DNA of 64,000 nt from assembly GCF_014640115.1 (NCBI RefSeq), contig NZ_BMGI01000001.1, forward strand, positions 1,014,501 through 1,078,500. The letters are read 5' to 3'. How positions within the stretch are numbered: position 1 is the first letter of the stretch; each line of letters opens with the position of its first letter. The stretch comes from Sinisalibacter lacisalsi (lineage in GTDB: Bacteria; Pseudomonadota; Alphaproteobacteria; Rhodobacterales; Rhodobacteraceae). The translations under genes and the position numbers were made by a program. The notes under the pieces were generated by a model. It made no database searches. It worked only from the letters and a program-made list of their open reading frames with translations, and was not told where the DNA came from. This document shows positions 18,138 through 27,191 of this stretch, piece after piece.

Positions 18138-20882
18138 TCACCGGCGGGCGCTGTCGGCCGGCACCGGGCGGGCGCTGTCATCTTCCGCCAGACCATGCGG
18201 CATCAGCCAGTCGGGGCCCATCGCCTGCAGCAGGATCTGCCCGCCAACCAGCGGCAGAAGGCTCATGCCCGCGGCGAGGATCAGCCCGGGCAGGCCCGGA
18301 TCGGGGAGGCCCAGAAGATCCGAGAGGCCCGGCAGCCACAGTGCCGCCGCGATCAGGCCGAGGCAAAGCGCCAGCGCGCCCCAGACATAGGGGTTGCCCG
18401 TCACGTCGTTGCGAAACAGCCCGCTGGCGGGACTGCGCACGTTGAACACGTTCCACAACTGCGCCAGCGCCAGCGTCAGGAACGCCACGGTGACTGCCGG
18501 CGCCGCCGCCAGCTTCAGCCCGAACAGCGCGATGGCGAAGGCCGCGAGCGTGGCCAGCGTGATCGCCGCGCCAAGGAACCCGATCAGCAACCACCGCGGC
18601 CGGTTCAGGATCGACTCAGCCGGATCGCGCGGTGGCTGCGTCATCACCTCCTCGTCGCCCTTGCCGAGACCGAGCGCGAAAGCCGGGAACACGTCGGTCA
18701 CCAGGTTGAGGAACAGGATCTGCAGCGGCAGCAGCGGCGACGGCAAACCGGCCCCGACGGCAAGCCCCACCACCAGCAATTCACTGACATTGCACGACAT
18801 CAGGTAGATGACGAACTTGCGGATATTGTCGAAGATCACCCGCCCCTGCCGCATCGCCGCGATGATGGTCGCGAAGGCATCGTCCTTCAGCACCATGTGC
18901 GCCGCCTCGCGTGCGACCTGCGTGCCCCGCTCTCCCATCGCGATGCCGATATCGGCTTTCTTCAGCGCCGGCGCGTCGTTCACTCCGTCGCCGGTCATCG
19001 CGACGACGTGCCCGGCCTGCTGGTAGAGCGCCACGAGGTTCAGCTTGGTCGCGGGCGCGACGCGGGCGAAGACATCGGCGGCAAGCAAGCGGTCGCGCGT
19101 GGCCTGATCGGCGGTTTCGGCGTCGACCTCCAAAAGCTCGTGGCCTTCGATCACCGTCAGCGCCCCGTATCCAAGCCCCGCTTCCCGGGCGATAGTCGCG
19201 GCGGTGTCGGCGTGGTCACCGGTCAGCATCACCACCCGCACGCCGGCCCGGCGGCTGGCGCGGATCGCCTCCGTCACATCTTCGCGCAGCGGATCCTGCA
19301 GGCAGACCAGCCCCACGAGCGTCAGCCCGCGATAGGGTTCTGCATCGGAGGTTTCGGCCCGCTTCATCGCGAGCGCCAGCAGGCGAAGCCCCTCGCCGGC
19401 GGCTGTTGCATTGCGTTCCACCCAGACGGCGCGACCCTCGTTGTCGAGCGCGCGCGGCCCGTCGGGGCCCAACTCCGCCTCGCAGGCCGCGATCACCGCC
19501 TCGGGCGCGCCCTTGACGGCGAAGACATAGCCGTCCTCGTCGGCATGGACCGTTGCCATCATCTTCAGATCCGGGTCGAACGGGTGCTCGCCAACCTGTT
19601 CGCACGGATCGACAAGCGCCTCGCGCCCGCGCCCCGCGTCGCGCGCGGCGGCGAGCAGCGCGATCTCCATCGGGTCGCCCGCCCGCCCGTCTTTCCCCTC
19701 GCCCAGCGAGGCGTTGTTGCACAGCGCCCCGATCCGCAGTGCCCACCCAAGGCGCGCATCGTCCTCGGGCGAAAGCCGCGCGCCGTCGGCCTCGAAGCGC
19801 AGGCCCTCGTCCTCGGGCTCGGCCTCGACATCCTGACCGGCGATCAGGTAGCGCACCGCCGTCATCCGGTTCTCGGTGAGCGTGCCGGTCTTGTCGGTCA
19901 GGATGATCGTGGTCGCCCCCAGCGTCTCGACCGAGGAGAGCCGCGTGATCAGCGCGTTGCGCCGCGCCATCCGCCACATCCCGCGCGCGAGGCTGAGCGT
20001 GGCCACCACCGGCAGGCCCTCGGGCACGGCGGCGACGGCGAGTGCGATCCCGGTCTGGATCATCTCCGCCAGTTCATGGCCGCGCAGAATTCCGAGACCG
20101 ACCGTCAGCGCGGCGAGCACGAGCGTCAACCAGACCAACCGGTGGCCCAGCCGGTCGAGCCGCCGCTCCAGGGGCGGGGCCTCGCCCCTGGCGCCCTGGG
20201 CAAGGTCGCTGATGTGGCCGATCTCGGTTTCCATGCCGGTGGCCACGACGATACCTTCGCCCGTGCCCTGCGTGATGGCGGCGCCCTTGAACGCCATGCC
20301 CGACCGGTCGCCGATCACCGCCTCGGGCGCGGTGGCATCGGTGGCCTTGGCGACGGGCACGGATTCGCCGGTCAGCACGGATTCGTCGCTGTGCAGGTTG
20401 GCGGCCTCGGCAAGGCGCAGATCGGCGGTGACCACGTCGCCCGCTTCCAGGATCACCACGTCACCGGGAACAAGCTCCCGCGCGTCGACGTGTGTCTCGG
20501 CGCCGTCACGACGCACCCGCGTGCGGATCTCGGCGATGCTCTGCAGCGCCTCCATCGACCGCGCGGCGCGCAGCTCGGTGAAAAACCCGATCGCGCCGTT
20601 GATCGCCAGCACAACGGCGATCGCGATACCTTCGGCCAGGTCGCCCAAGGCGAAAGACATCGCCGCCGCGGCGGCGAGCAGCCAGACGATGAAACCATCG
20701 AACTGGTGCAGCAGGATTCGCAGGGCGCTCTTTTTCTCGTGCTTGCGCAGGCGGTTCGGGCCGTATCGCTGTTGGCGCAGGCGCACCGCCTTCGTGCCGA
20801 GCCCCGTTTTCGGGTCGGTATCGAGGGCCTTCGCGACCTCCTCGACGGATCGCGTATGCGCTTTCTCTACGGGTCTTGCCAC
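18138..20882 (-). CDS. Cation-transporting P-type ATPase (Ca2+/PacL-like, type II)
   Basis: The 914-residue pump has an N-terminal cation-ATPase segment, the dephosphorylation loop TGES at 171-174, PEGLP at 287-291 in the fourth membrane helix (typical of type II pumps), and the phosphorylation site DKTGTLT beginning at Asp330. The hinge region TGDGVNDAPALKKADIGIAMG follows, and six C-terminal membrane helices are present. It probably exports a divalent or monovalent cation; the ion is uncertain between Ca2+, Na+ and Mn2+-type clades. The GTG at 20882 follows GGGGAGAG and begins the recognisable N-terminal domain. It lies between the attachment-family and hibernation-factor genes on the same strand. 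Confidence 0.92.
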   Translation of the reverse strand: MARPVEKAHTRSVEEVAKALDTDPKTGLGTKAVRLRQQRYGPNRLRKHEKKSALRILLHQFDGFIVWLLAAAAAMSFALGDLAEGIAIAVVLAINGAIGFFTELRAARSMEALQSIAEIRTRVRRDGAETHVDARELVPGDVVILEAGDVVTADLRLAEAANLHSDESVLTGESVPVAKATDATAPEAVIGDRSGMAFKGAAITQGTGEGIVVATGMETEIGHISDLAQGARGEAPPLERRLDRLGHRLVWLTLVLAALTVGLGILRGHELAEMIQTGIALAVAAVPEGLPVVATLSLARGMWRMARRNALITRLSSVETLGATTIILTDKTGTLTENRMTAVRYLIAGQDVEAEPEDEGLRFEADGARLSPEDDARLGWALRIGALCNNASLGEGKDGRAGDPMEIALLAAARDAGRGREALVDPCEQVGEHPFDPDLKMMATVHADEDGYVFAVKGAPEAVIAACEAELGPDGPRALDNEGRAVWVERNATAAGEGLRLLALAMKRAETSDAEPYRGLTLVGLVCLQDPLREDVTEAIRASRRAGVRVVMLTGDHADTAATIAREAGLGYGALTVIEGHELLEVDAETADQATRDRLLAADVFARVAPATKLNLVALYQQAGHVVAMTGDGVNDAPALKKADIGIAMGERGTQVAREAAHMVLKDDAFATIIAAMRQGRVIFDNIRKFVIYLMSCNVSELLVVGLAVGAGLPSPLLPLQILFLNLVTDVFPAFALGLGKGDEEVMTQPPRDPAESILNRPRWLLIGFLGAAITLATLAAFAIALFGLKLAAAPAVTVAFLTLALAQLWNVFNVRSPASGLFRNDVTGNPYVWGALALCLGLIAAALWLPGLSDLLGLPDPGLPGLILAAGMSLLPLVGGQILLQAMGPDWLMPHGLAEDDSARPVPADSARR

Positions 20883-21053
20883 TCCGCTCTCCCCAACGCG
20901 CACCGCCCGGATGCTCGACCGTGTCGCCAAGCCCCGCGCCAAGGCACTTGGGCGCACTGGTGCGGGATATGCCTCATGCCGCCGAGGCCACAGCCGGGCG
21001 CGATACGCTCACGCGCCGCGCGCCCGCGCCCGATCCGTTTCGGGCGGGTTCAG

Positions 21054-21533
21054 TCAAGTATCCTTCAGGACGTCCGCCATTTTCGGCAGCGTCAGGTTGG
21101 TCAGATCCTTGTCGACCTCGGCCATGAGAACGTCCTTCAGCCCGTCGCCATAGGCGTTGCGGAGAACCCCGAGCGTTCGCGGGTCGGCAACGACGACGAG
21201 GCGTTCGAAACGCCCCTCACCGGCCCAGGCGACAAGGCGTTCGGCCAGATCCTCGGCGAATCGGCCCTCGGCCACGCGATGCCAGTCGGTTTCCTCCATC
21301 GCGCTTTGCGGCCCTCTGGCCTCGGTGACCGTGCCGCCGGTCTTGCCCGGGATGCCGCCCTGATCCGGCATCCGCCCCGGTCGATCCGACGCAAGGTCGC
21401 GCGCCGGCGGGTTCTCGGTTTCGCGCTTCGAGATCTTGCGCAGAACGGGGTAATCCGCATCGCCCTCGTTGCGTAGCAGAAGGAATTTCTCGCCATCCGC
21501 CACGACGACCCAAGTGTCATGATTGATCTTCAT
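21054..21533 (-). CDS. Host-attachment family protein (baeRF/eRF1-like small protein)
   Basis: The 159-residue cytoplasmic protein fits the family annotated as 'protein required for attachment to host cells'. It has an N-terminal WVVVADGEKFLLLRNEG strand, a variable polar middle, and a C-terminal alpha/beta half with FAEDLAERLVAW, FERLVVVADPRTLGVLR and a final EVDKDLTNLTLPKM segment. The last motif is characteristic of the family. Despite the name, relatives occur in many free-living proteobacteria, and a link to RNA/ribosome rescue folds has been suggested. It is the first gene of the minus-strand stress series. Confidence 0.85.
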   Translation of the reverse strand: MKINHDTWVVVADGEKFLLLRNEGDADYPVLRKISKRETENPPARDLASDRPGRMPDQGGIPGKTGGTVTEARGPQSAMEETDWHRVAEGRFAEDLAERLVAWAGEGRFERLVVVADPRTLGVLRNAYGDGLKDVLMAEVDKDLTNLTLPKMADVLKDT

Positions 21534-21757
21534 GTCATCCTCCTTTTCGAGGCCAATGGAACGCCTTTTTCACTGTTTTCACAAGGGCTATTCGGGTAAA
21601 TCCGACGCCGCCTTCGGCGCGCCTCGGTCGCGTTGTCCGCGCGCAGCCCCGCGCGCACCCCGGAGAAGGGCCGGGAGCGATTTGACCCGCAACCGGCCTG
21701 TGTCTAGGCTGTTTCCCGATCCCGTAATCACCACGCCCGAGATGCAAGAGAGGTATC

Positions 21758-22507
21758 ATGCGTCGCACAGTCCACCTTTTTCTTGCCGGCCTTGCCCTGA
21801 TGTTTCCCACGACGGGAACGGCGCAGATGGACGGGCACGGGCCGGATGCCTGGCAGGTGATCGGGGTGGCCCCCGATGACGTGCTGAACGCGCGGTCGGG
21901 GCCGGGCACCGATCACATCGTGATCGGCACCTTCCCGCCCGATGCCACTGGCCTGCAGATGGTGACCTGTGTGCCCTATTTCACCATGGCGCAGTTCCAG
22001 GCGTTGACCGAGGATCAGCGCGCCCGGCTGCCGGCGCGCTGGTGCCTTGTGCACAGCCGCGATGGTGACACCTCCGGCTGGGTCGCTGGCCGCTATCTTG
22101 CCGAGGACACCTCGCAGGCCATGGACTCACCCGATCCGCTGATCGACGAAGCCATCGCGCTCGTGCGGCGCCTCTATGCCTCGGCGCAGATCACCCAGGG
22201 CGTTGCCCTGTCGCCGTTGCACCCCTCTGCGGCGCGCGAATTCTTTTTTGCCGATGTGGTCCGGGAACTGGCCGAGGGCTATGGTGCCGACCCGCTTTTC
22301 GGGGCGCAGGATGCGCAGATCACCGGGCTCGACATACGCCCCGCGCCGGGCGAGGCGATGTTTCGCGGGATGATCACGGTGCATGTGGATTTCCGCAATT
22401 TCGGGCAGCCGCAAAGGGCGGTTGTCCGGCTGCGGGTCGATCCCTCGCTCGATCCCCCGGCGCCGCGCATCATGCGGATCGAGCATGAGGCGTGGGCCTT
22501 CCCCTGA
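21758..22507 (+). CDS. Exported SH3-like domain protein
   Basis: The 249-residue product has a signal peptide (hydrophobic core residues 6-20, cleavage near TGTAQ). A bacterial SH3-type segment follows with VLNARSGPGTDHIVIGTFPPDATGL and, after an insertion containing two cysteines (Cys67-like and Cys97-like positions in VTCVPYF and RWCLVH), SGWVAGRYL. The second half (about residues 125-245) has a mixed alpha/beta domain (LSPLHPSAAREFFFADVV and then VHVDFRNFGQPQRAVVRL) that I do not recognise by name. It probably works in the periplasm. It converges on the membrane-protein gene at 22544. Confidence 0.75.
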   Translation: MRRTVHLFLAGLALMFPTTGTAQMDGHGPDAWQVIGVAPDDVLNARSGPGTDHIVIGTFPPDATGLQMVTCVPYFTMAQFQALTEDQRARLPARWCLVHSRDGDTSGWVAGRYLAEDTSQAMDSPDPLIDEAIALVRRLYASAQITQGVALSPLHPSAAREFFFADVVRELAEGYGADPLFGAQDAQITGLDIRPAPGEAMFRGMITVHVDFRNFGQPQRAVVRLRVDPSLDPPAPRIMRIEHEAWAFP

Positions 22508-22543
22508 GCGGACGGCGCGTGGCCGCCCGCCCGGGACGCCGTT

Positions 22544-23509
22544 CTATTGCGCGCCGGACGCACCGGGCGTGGCGGCCGTGGCCCGGTCCTTGATCTTGCG
22601 GAACTTGCCCGACATCGTTTCCAGCCGGTCTTCCCACTCCGGGTTTGGCGTCTGCCCCTCGATCGCGCGGAAATAGGCTTGCAACAGGCAGGCCACGGCC
22701 AGCGGTTCGAGCAGGGCCTGCTTGATCGACCACGCGAGGATGATCGCGATCACCACGCCCATCGCCGACATGCCGCCGGGGTAGAGGTTGCTGATCAGGG
22801 CCGCGGGCGCCAGCATCACCAGAAACAGGATCGCCATGAGGCCGTAGACGAACAGCGTGATCCAGGCCGCGTTCTTCAGCATCGGCTTGTAGTTCTGGGC
22901 GTAGAGCACCAGCCCGGTGCGGGCGGATCCCCACGGGTCGGTGGCGCGGGTCCGCATGCCATAGGCGAGGATGACCTCGTCGATGAAGCCGACCGCGACG
23001 CTCAGGAAGGCGCGCAGGATGGTGATGAGCTGGCGCATACCCGGCACCGGCAACAGCGTGAAGACGCCGCGGATCAGCCCGGTGACGGCCCGCAGCACGC
23101 CCTTGATCAACTGGTCGAGCGCGAACAGCACGCTGGCCTCGCCGAAGCGCTCGCGGACCATCGCCTGTGCATGGCCGATCTGGCTGCGGCCGTCGGGCAT
23201 CGGGCGGTTGTCGATCAGTTCGACCATCACCGCGATATGGCCGGCCTTGACCATGTAGAGGATGTATTCGCGCAGCCAGTACATCACGATGGCGACGATT
23301 GCGAACCCGGTGAGGCCCCCGAAGAACGTGGCCGAGGCGCGGAACCCCTCGTCACCGAGCGCGCCGATGCCCCAGCCGATCCCGGCGCCGGTGCCGGTGA
23401 CCAGCACCCAGGCAAGCGCCGCGCCGAAATAGACAGCCATGCGCAACAGCACGAAAGGCATTGTTTGCATCATCAGCGCGATACCGCGCCGGAAAGAGAA
23501 ATCCCACAT
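22544..23509 (-). CDS. Multi-spanning membrane protein of unknown function
   Basis: The 321-residue protein has about six to seven hydrophobic segments. Two are near the N-terminus (residues 14-50), one is near 62-82, a re-entrant or amphipathic stretch lies around 130-175, and three are in 205-285. Conserved-looking features are the FxxxxALDQLIKGVLRAVTG helix and DEVILAYGMRTRATDPWGSARTGLVLYAQNYKPMLKNA, which resembles a gating or lipid-handling loop. I do not recognise a characterised family with certainty. The start has AAGGACG upstream. It is separate from the two-component operon by 84 bases. Confidence 0.7.
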   Translation of the reverse strand: MWDFSFRRGIALMMQTMPFVLLRMAVYFGAALAWVLVTGTGAGIGWGIGALGDEGFRASATFFGGLTGFAIVAIVMYWLREYILYMVKAGHIAVMVELIDNRPMPDGRSQIGHAQAMVRERFGEASVLFALDQLIKGVLRAVTGLIRGVFTLLPVPGMRQLITILRAFLSVAVGFIDEVILAYGMRTRATDPWGSARTGLVLYAQNYKPMLKNAAWITLFVYGLMAILFLVMLAPAALISNLYPGGMSAMGVVIAIILAWSIKQALLEPLAVACLLQAYFRAIEGQTPNPEWEDRLETMSGKFRKIKDRATAATPGASGAQ

Positions 23510-23593
23510 CTGTTCGTCCTTGAAAAAACGCCTCGCCGCGAAGATACCAGCCTAGCCCGCCCGGCGCACCGTTCGTTTGAGGGGGGCGGCAAA

Positions 23594-24565
23594 TCACCCC
23601 GTCTCGCGCAGCGGCAACGACAACAGCAGCGCGACCAGTTCGGCCTGCCGGTTGGTGCCGGTCTTGCCGAACACATTGCGCAGGTGAAAGGCGATCGTGG
23701 TGCCGGCCACGCCCATCTTTCGGGCCACATCCTCGGGCCGCAGGCCGGCGGCCAGATGGCGCGCCACCCGGGCCTCGGTCGGGGTGAGGCCGAAGAGATC
23801 GCGCAAGGCTTGCGGCGACAAGGGCTCGCGCCGCGCCAGATCGGTGACGAAGACGAGAACCGCAGCATCCGCCCCGAGCGCGGGATCGGCGGGGCAGGCG
23901 TGCACCTGCGCCACGCAATGGCCGGTGTCGTCCACCGCCAGCGACAGGCTGTCTTCCTGCCCGGCGCGCGCCTTTTCGGCCAGTTGGCGCACCGCGCCCT
24001 GCAGGGCCGGGCTGGCGTATGCGCCGTTTTCGGCATCGTCCAGCCCCAGCATCCGGCGCGCGGCGGGATTGGCCTGCGTCAGCCGTCCTGTCGCGTCATG
24101 GGCCAGCACCCCGACCGACAAGGCTTCAAACAGGTGCTGCCCGATCTGCGCCGCGGGTGCGGCGGCTTTGCGGGCCTGCGCCGTTTGGCGCAAGCGCGCC
24201 TCGATCGTGGAGAGCAGCAGATCGTAGTTGATCGGCTTGGTCAGGTAATCGTCGGCGCCCGCGCGCTTGCCGGCGACGATCGCGTCGGTCATCGACAGCG
24301 CGGTGAGAAAGATCAGCGGCACATGCGCCAGGTGCGGATAATCGCGCCGGAACGCGGCCAGAACGCCGAAGCCGTCGACCCCCGGCATCATGATGTCGCA
24401 CAACAAGAGATCGGGCGTGCAGCTTTCCAGCTGGGTCAGAAGCTCGGTCCCGCCCGCCGCCGCCGCCACGCGATAGCCCGCCTCGCGCAGCTCGTCGCAG
24501 ATGTCGCGCAGAAGCTGGGGTTCGTCTTCGCAACACAGGATCAGGGGGGGCGCGGGCGGGCTCAT
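23594..24565 (-). CDS. Response regulator with LuxR-type DNA-binding domain
   Basis: The 323-residue protein has three parts. A receiver domain (about 7-125) has acidic pocket Glu13-Asp14, phospho-acceptor Asp57 in CDIMMPG, and the conserved lysine in LTKP. A PAS-like middle (about 140-240) has VGVLAHDATGRLTQANPAARRMLG. The C-terminal LuxR/NarL-type helix-turn-helix has FGLTPTEARVARHLAAGLRPEDVARKMGV and then FHLRNVFGKTGTNRQAELVALL. It should act as the transcriptional output of the upstream kinase, whose stop codon overlaps its ATG (ATGA). The PAS insert suggests a second sensory input. Confidence 0.92.
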   Translation of the reverse strand: MSPPAPPLILCCEDEPQLLRDICDELREAGYRVAAAAGGTELLTQLESCTPDLLLCDIMMPGVDGFGVLAAFRRDYPHLAHVPLIFLTALSMTDAIVAGKRAGADDYLTKPINYDLLLSTIEARLRQTAQARKAAAPAAQIGQHLFEALSVGVLAHDATGRLTQANPAARRMLGLDDAENGAYASPALQGAVRQLAEKARAGQEDSLSLAVDDTGHCVAQVHACPADPALGADAAVLVFVTDLARREPLSPQALRDLFGLTPTEARVARHLAAGLRPEDVARKMGVAGTTIAFHLRNVFGKTGTNRQAELVALLLSLPLRETG

Positions 24566-25920
24566 GGCCGGCCCTCCGACGCGGCGGGCAGCCATAGCGT
24601 GAAGACCGATCCGCGCCCCGGCCAGGTGTCCATGCCGATGCGCCCGCCTTGCAACTCGGCCAGTTCCCGCGCCAGCGCAAGGCCGAGCCCGGTGCCTTGC
24701 TCGGCCCGGTGCGCCTCGCCGCGGAAGTAGCGTTTGAACACGTGCGGCTGATCGGCGGGGGCGATGCCCGGTCCCTGGTCGGTCACCGCGCAGGCCACCT
24801 GCCCGCCCTGGCTGAACACCCGCAGCTCCACCCGGGTTTCAACCGGGCTGTAGCGCAGCGCATTGGCGAGGAGGTTTTCGAGGATATGCGCGACCAGGAG
24901 CGGATCGCACAGCGCCATGATCCGGCTGCCCGTCGAAGACAGCCGGATGTCGCGGCCCGGATGAAGGCCGCGCGCCTCGGTCAGCGCGGATTGCGCCAGT
25001 GCGTCCAGCGCGGCAGGGGCCAGGTTGCCGCGCACCTGCCTGTTGTCGAGCTTGCCGACCAGCAGCACCGTTTCCACCAGCCGCGTCATCCGGCGCACCG
25101 CGTCCTGCACGACGCCCTGACGTTCGGCCACGTCCGAGGCGGTGACCGCATCGCCCCTGCGCGCGAGCCGGTGCATGGCGCTGTCGATCAGGCTCAGCGG
25201 CGTGCGCATCTGGTGTGAAACCATGGCGGCGAAATCGCGATACATCTCGGAGGTGTCGCGCGCCTCCTGTAACAGCGCCGAGTCGCGCCGGCGCTGGATC
25301 TCGGCTTCGTTCAGGCGGCGCTTGTTGCGCAGGAACAGCCAGCTGATCCCCATCGCGCCCAGGAAGGCGAATGCCACCGCGAAGATCACCGTGGTTTGCG
25401 TGCTGCGGTAGGTGTCGAGCCGCTCGGCGGCGATTTCCCATTCCTGCATCATCACGTCATTGGCCAGCCGGTTGAACTGCGACTGAAGCGCCAGCCCCTG
25501 CTCGTAGATCGCGGCGTGCTGTGCCGGGCCATGCCCCTGCACCTCGGGATCGAGCGCCAGAATGCGCGTGGTGATCTGCTGCAAGGTGTCGGCATGGCCA
25601 AGTTCGGCCAAGTATCTTTGTTGCGGGCCTTGGCCCAGCAGGGTGAGGCGCGAGACAGCCAGATCGAAACTCTGCGCGATCTCCTCCGCCTGCCGATCGG
25701 GCGCGGCGGCCGCGAGGGTCAGGGCCATCACTTCCTTCTGGGTCTGGGTGACGACCCAGAGCATGTTTTCCGTCACCGCGATGCGCATGTCGCGTTCGAG
25801 CGCCGAGGTCTTGGCCAGCGCGAACGCCAGCGGCCCGAAGCAGATCAGCAGCAGCGGCAGGTAGGGCAGAAAAAGCGCCAACCCGTGCCGGGGCCGCGAT
25901 GATCCGTCCGCCCGGCTCAT
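24562..25920 (-). CDS. Membrane-bound sensor histidine kinase
   Basis: The 452-residue kinase has a first membrane helix (about residues 14-36), a helical periplasmic sensor of about 135 residues rich in Gln/Ala (NIT- or 4HB-like), and a second membrane helix (about 176-196). The dimerisation box has SHQMRTPL with phospho-acceptor His236. An HATPase domain carries the N box ENLLANALRYS, DQGPGIAP and GTGLGLALA. It should phosphorylate the response regulator encoded directly downstream. Its ATG overlaps the stop of the sulfite-oxidase-fold gene, so the three genes form one coupled unit. Confidence 0.92.
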   Translation of the reverse strand: MSRADGSSRPRHGLALFLPYLPLLLICFGPLAFALAKTSALERDMRIAVTENMLWVVTQTQKEVMALTLAAAAPDRQAEEIAQSFDLAVSRLTLLGQGPQQRYLAELGHADTLQQITTRILALDPEVQGHGPAQHAAIYEQGLALQSQFNRLANDVMMQEWEIAAERLDTYRSTQTTVIFAVAFAFLGAMGISWLFLRNKRRLNEAEIQRRRDSALLQEARDTSEMYRDFAAMVSHQMRTPLSLIDSAMHRLARRGDAVTASDVAERQGVVQDAVRRMTRLVETVLLVGKLDNRQVRGNLAPAALDALAQSALTEARGLHPGRDIRLSSTGSRIMALCDPLLVAHILENLLANALRYSPVETRVELRVFSQGGQVACAVTDQGPGIAPADQPHVFKRYFRGEAHRAEQGTGLGLALARELAELQGGRIGMDTWPGRGSVFTLWLPAASEGRP

Positions 25921-26390
25921 TTCACATGAAGCGACACAAGCTGCCAGACCCACCGCATGTCGTAGCGGATATCCTGCAACTCGCGGTGGTCGTCGCGCGG
26001 ATAAACGATCCAGACCGGCCCCTTGTCGCGCGGGCTGAGCTGTGCGCCATCCATCGTCAAGGCGCCAAGAACGTCGTAGTCTTCAAAATCCGAAACCGGG
26101 ATCTCGGCGCGGTAATCGTTGAGTGCCAGGGCGACCACGCTGTCGCCCTCGGCGCCGAGGTGTTCGAGAAGGTCGCGCATCAGGAACCCCTCGAATTCCG
26201 GCCTGCCGTCGGTGACGGTGGTCGCGGTGATCAGGCTGCGCTGCGGCAGTGCTTCGAGATCGGCGCGGGTCAGTTCCACCGGCGCTTCGGCAACCCGTCC
26301 GGTCACCGTCAGAAGCACCTCCCCCGCCTCGCCGGCAGCGGCGCTCGCGGCCGAAATGGCTGCCATCGCTGCAAAGATGTTCACACGCAT
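25917..26390 (-). CDS. Exported sulfite-oxidase-fold (molybdopterin-binding-like) protein
   Basis: The 157-residue product has a signal peptide (cleavage near SAAAGEA). The small beta-rich domain resembles the oxidoreductase molybdopterin-binding fold: VLLTVTGRVAE, ADLEALPQRSLITATTVTDG, FEGFLMRDLLEHLGA and VWIVYPRDDHRELQDIRYDMRWVWQL. The cofactor-ligating cysteine of true sulfite oxidases is absent, because the usual position between the strand pairs is Thr/Val here. It is therefore unlikely to hold molybdenum and may be a ligand-sensing partner. It is the first gene of an operon with the histidine kinase and response regulator. Confidence 0.8.
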   Translation of the reverse strand: MRVNIFAAMAAISAASAAAGEAGEVLLTVTGRVAEAPVELTRADLEALPQRSLITATTVTDGRPEFEGFLMRDLLEHLGAEGDSVVALALNDYRAEIPVSDFEDYDVLGALTMDGAQLSPRDKGPVWIVYPRDDHRELQDIRYDMRWVWQLVSLHVK

Positions 26391-26512
26391 GTCGATCCTG
26401 GCTGTCTGTTCTTGTGACTGGTTCACGGGCCCACAGGAAAACAGGTTCCGGCATGGATGTATAGAACCGGCCGCGACCAAGCGCCGCGGGCGGGGAGACG
26501 GTCAGGCAGCCC

Positions 26513-26998
26513 CTACTCGATCACTTCGACCAGCTCGACGAAGCGGTTGAGGGCGAGGCCGGCTCGCCTACCGTTGGTCGTGTCTGGCGACAATGCGCCA
26601 GCCCAGGCCGGGCGCAGGCGCCGCGGGTCGATGCCATGCCGGCCGGTCAGGCACGCCACCACCGACCAAGCGCGGTCGGCAGAGAGGCGCCGGTTGTCGT
26701 CGAGGCTGCCCGCGCCATCGCTGTTACCGACCACAATGAGCGAAAGCTCCGGCCGGCTGTTCATCAGCCTGGCGATCGTGGCCAGCGCCGGCCCGGATTG
26801 GGGCAGGATCTCATCCCGGTCGGCTTCGAACCGGATCGCATCCACCACGACGCGGCCGTCGTCGATCAACCCGTTCGCGAGGTCTTCCACATCCTGGGTG
26901 ACGAGGTCGACCGGGGCTGTGTCCGCGTCAGGCGCTGGCTGAGGGCTGAACATGTGACGTGCCTCCGTTTCATCGAGTTCGACGGCCTTGCCCATCAT
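26513..26998 (-). CDS. OmpA-like C-terminal domain protein lacking an export signal
   Basis: The 161-residue product is mostly an OmpA-type peptidoglycan-binding domain. It has VVVDAIRFEADRDEILPQS, LATIARLMNSRPELSLIVVGNSDGAGS and the loop NRRLSADRAWSVV, the family's N-x-x-L-S-x-x-R-A. The peptidoglycan-anchoring Asp/Arg positions are present as D (GNSDG) and R (SADRA). No signal peptide or membrane helix precedes it; the N-terminal 35 residues are acidic and low-complexity. Normal relatives are exported, so this may be a 5'-truncated gene or a misplaced start. The C-terminus is complete. Confidence 0.65.
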   Translation of the reverse strand: MMGKAVELDETEARHMFSPQPAPDADTAPVDLVTQDVEDLANGLIDDGRVVVDAIRFEADRDEILPQSGPALATIARLMNSRPELSLIVVGNSDGAGSLDDNRRLSADRAWSVVACLTGRHGIDPRRLRPAWAGALSPDTTNGRRAGLALNRFVELVEVIE

Positions 26999-27191
26999 CC
27001 GCCTGGCATTGAAGCCATCACGGCGCGGCGCTTGAACCAGCTCCGCAGGTGTGGCGACGGCCGCAACAGGTTAGGCGCGGGTGGCGGTTGGCGCCCCGTT
27101 CGAACGGAGGGGGCGGGAGCGGGAAAGCGCGGGTAAAAGCAGCTTTCACCCCTGTCGCGCCACCGAGTTCAACAAGCCGAAAAGGACAGCC

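Noticed and set aside
18195-21476. A very long open frame (over 1000 codons) on the plus strand opposite the P-type ATPase
   Set aside because: It is antisense to a gene with all P-type motifs and has the Arg/His/Gln-rich composition typical of high-GC shadow frames.
25917-26390. Calling the exported protein a sulfite oxidase
   Set aside because: It is only about 157 residues and lacks the molybdenum-ligating cysteine, so only the fold resemblance is reported.
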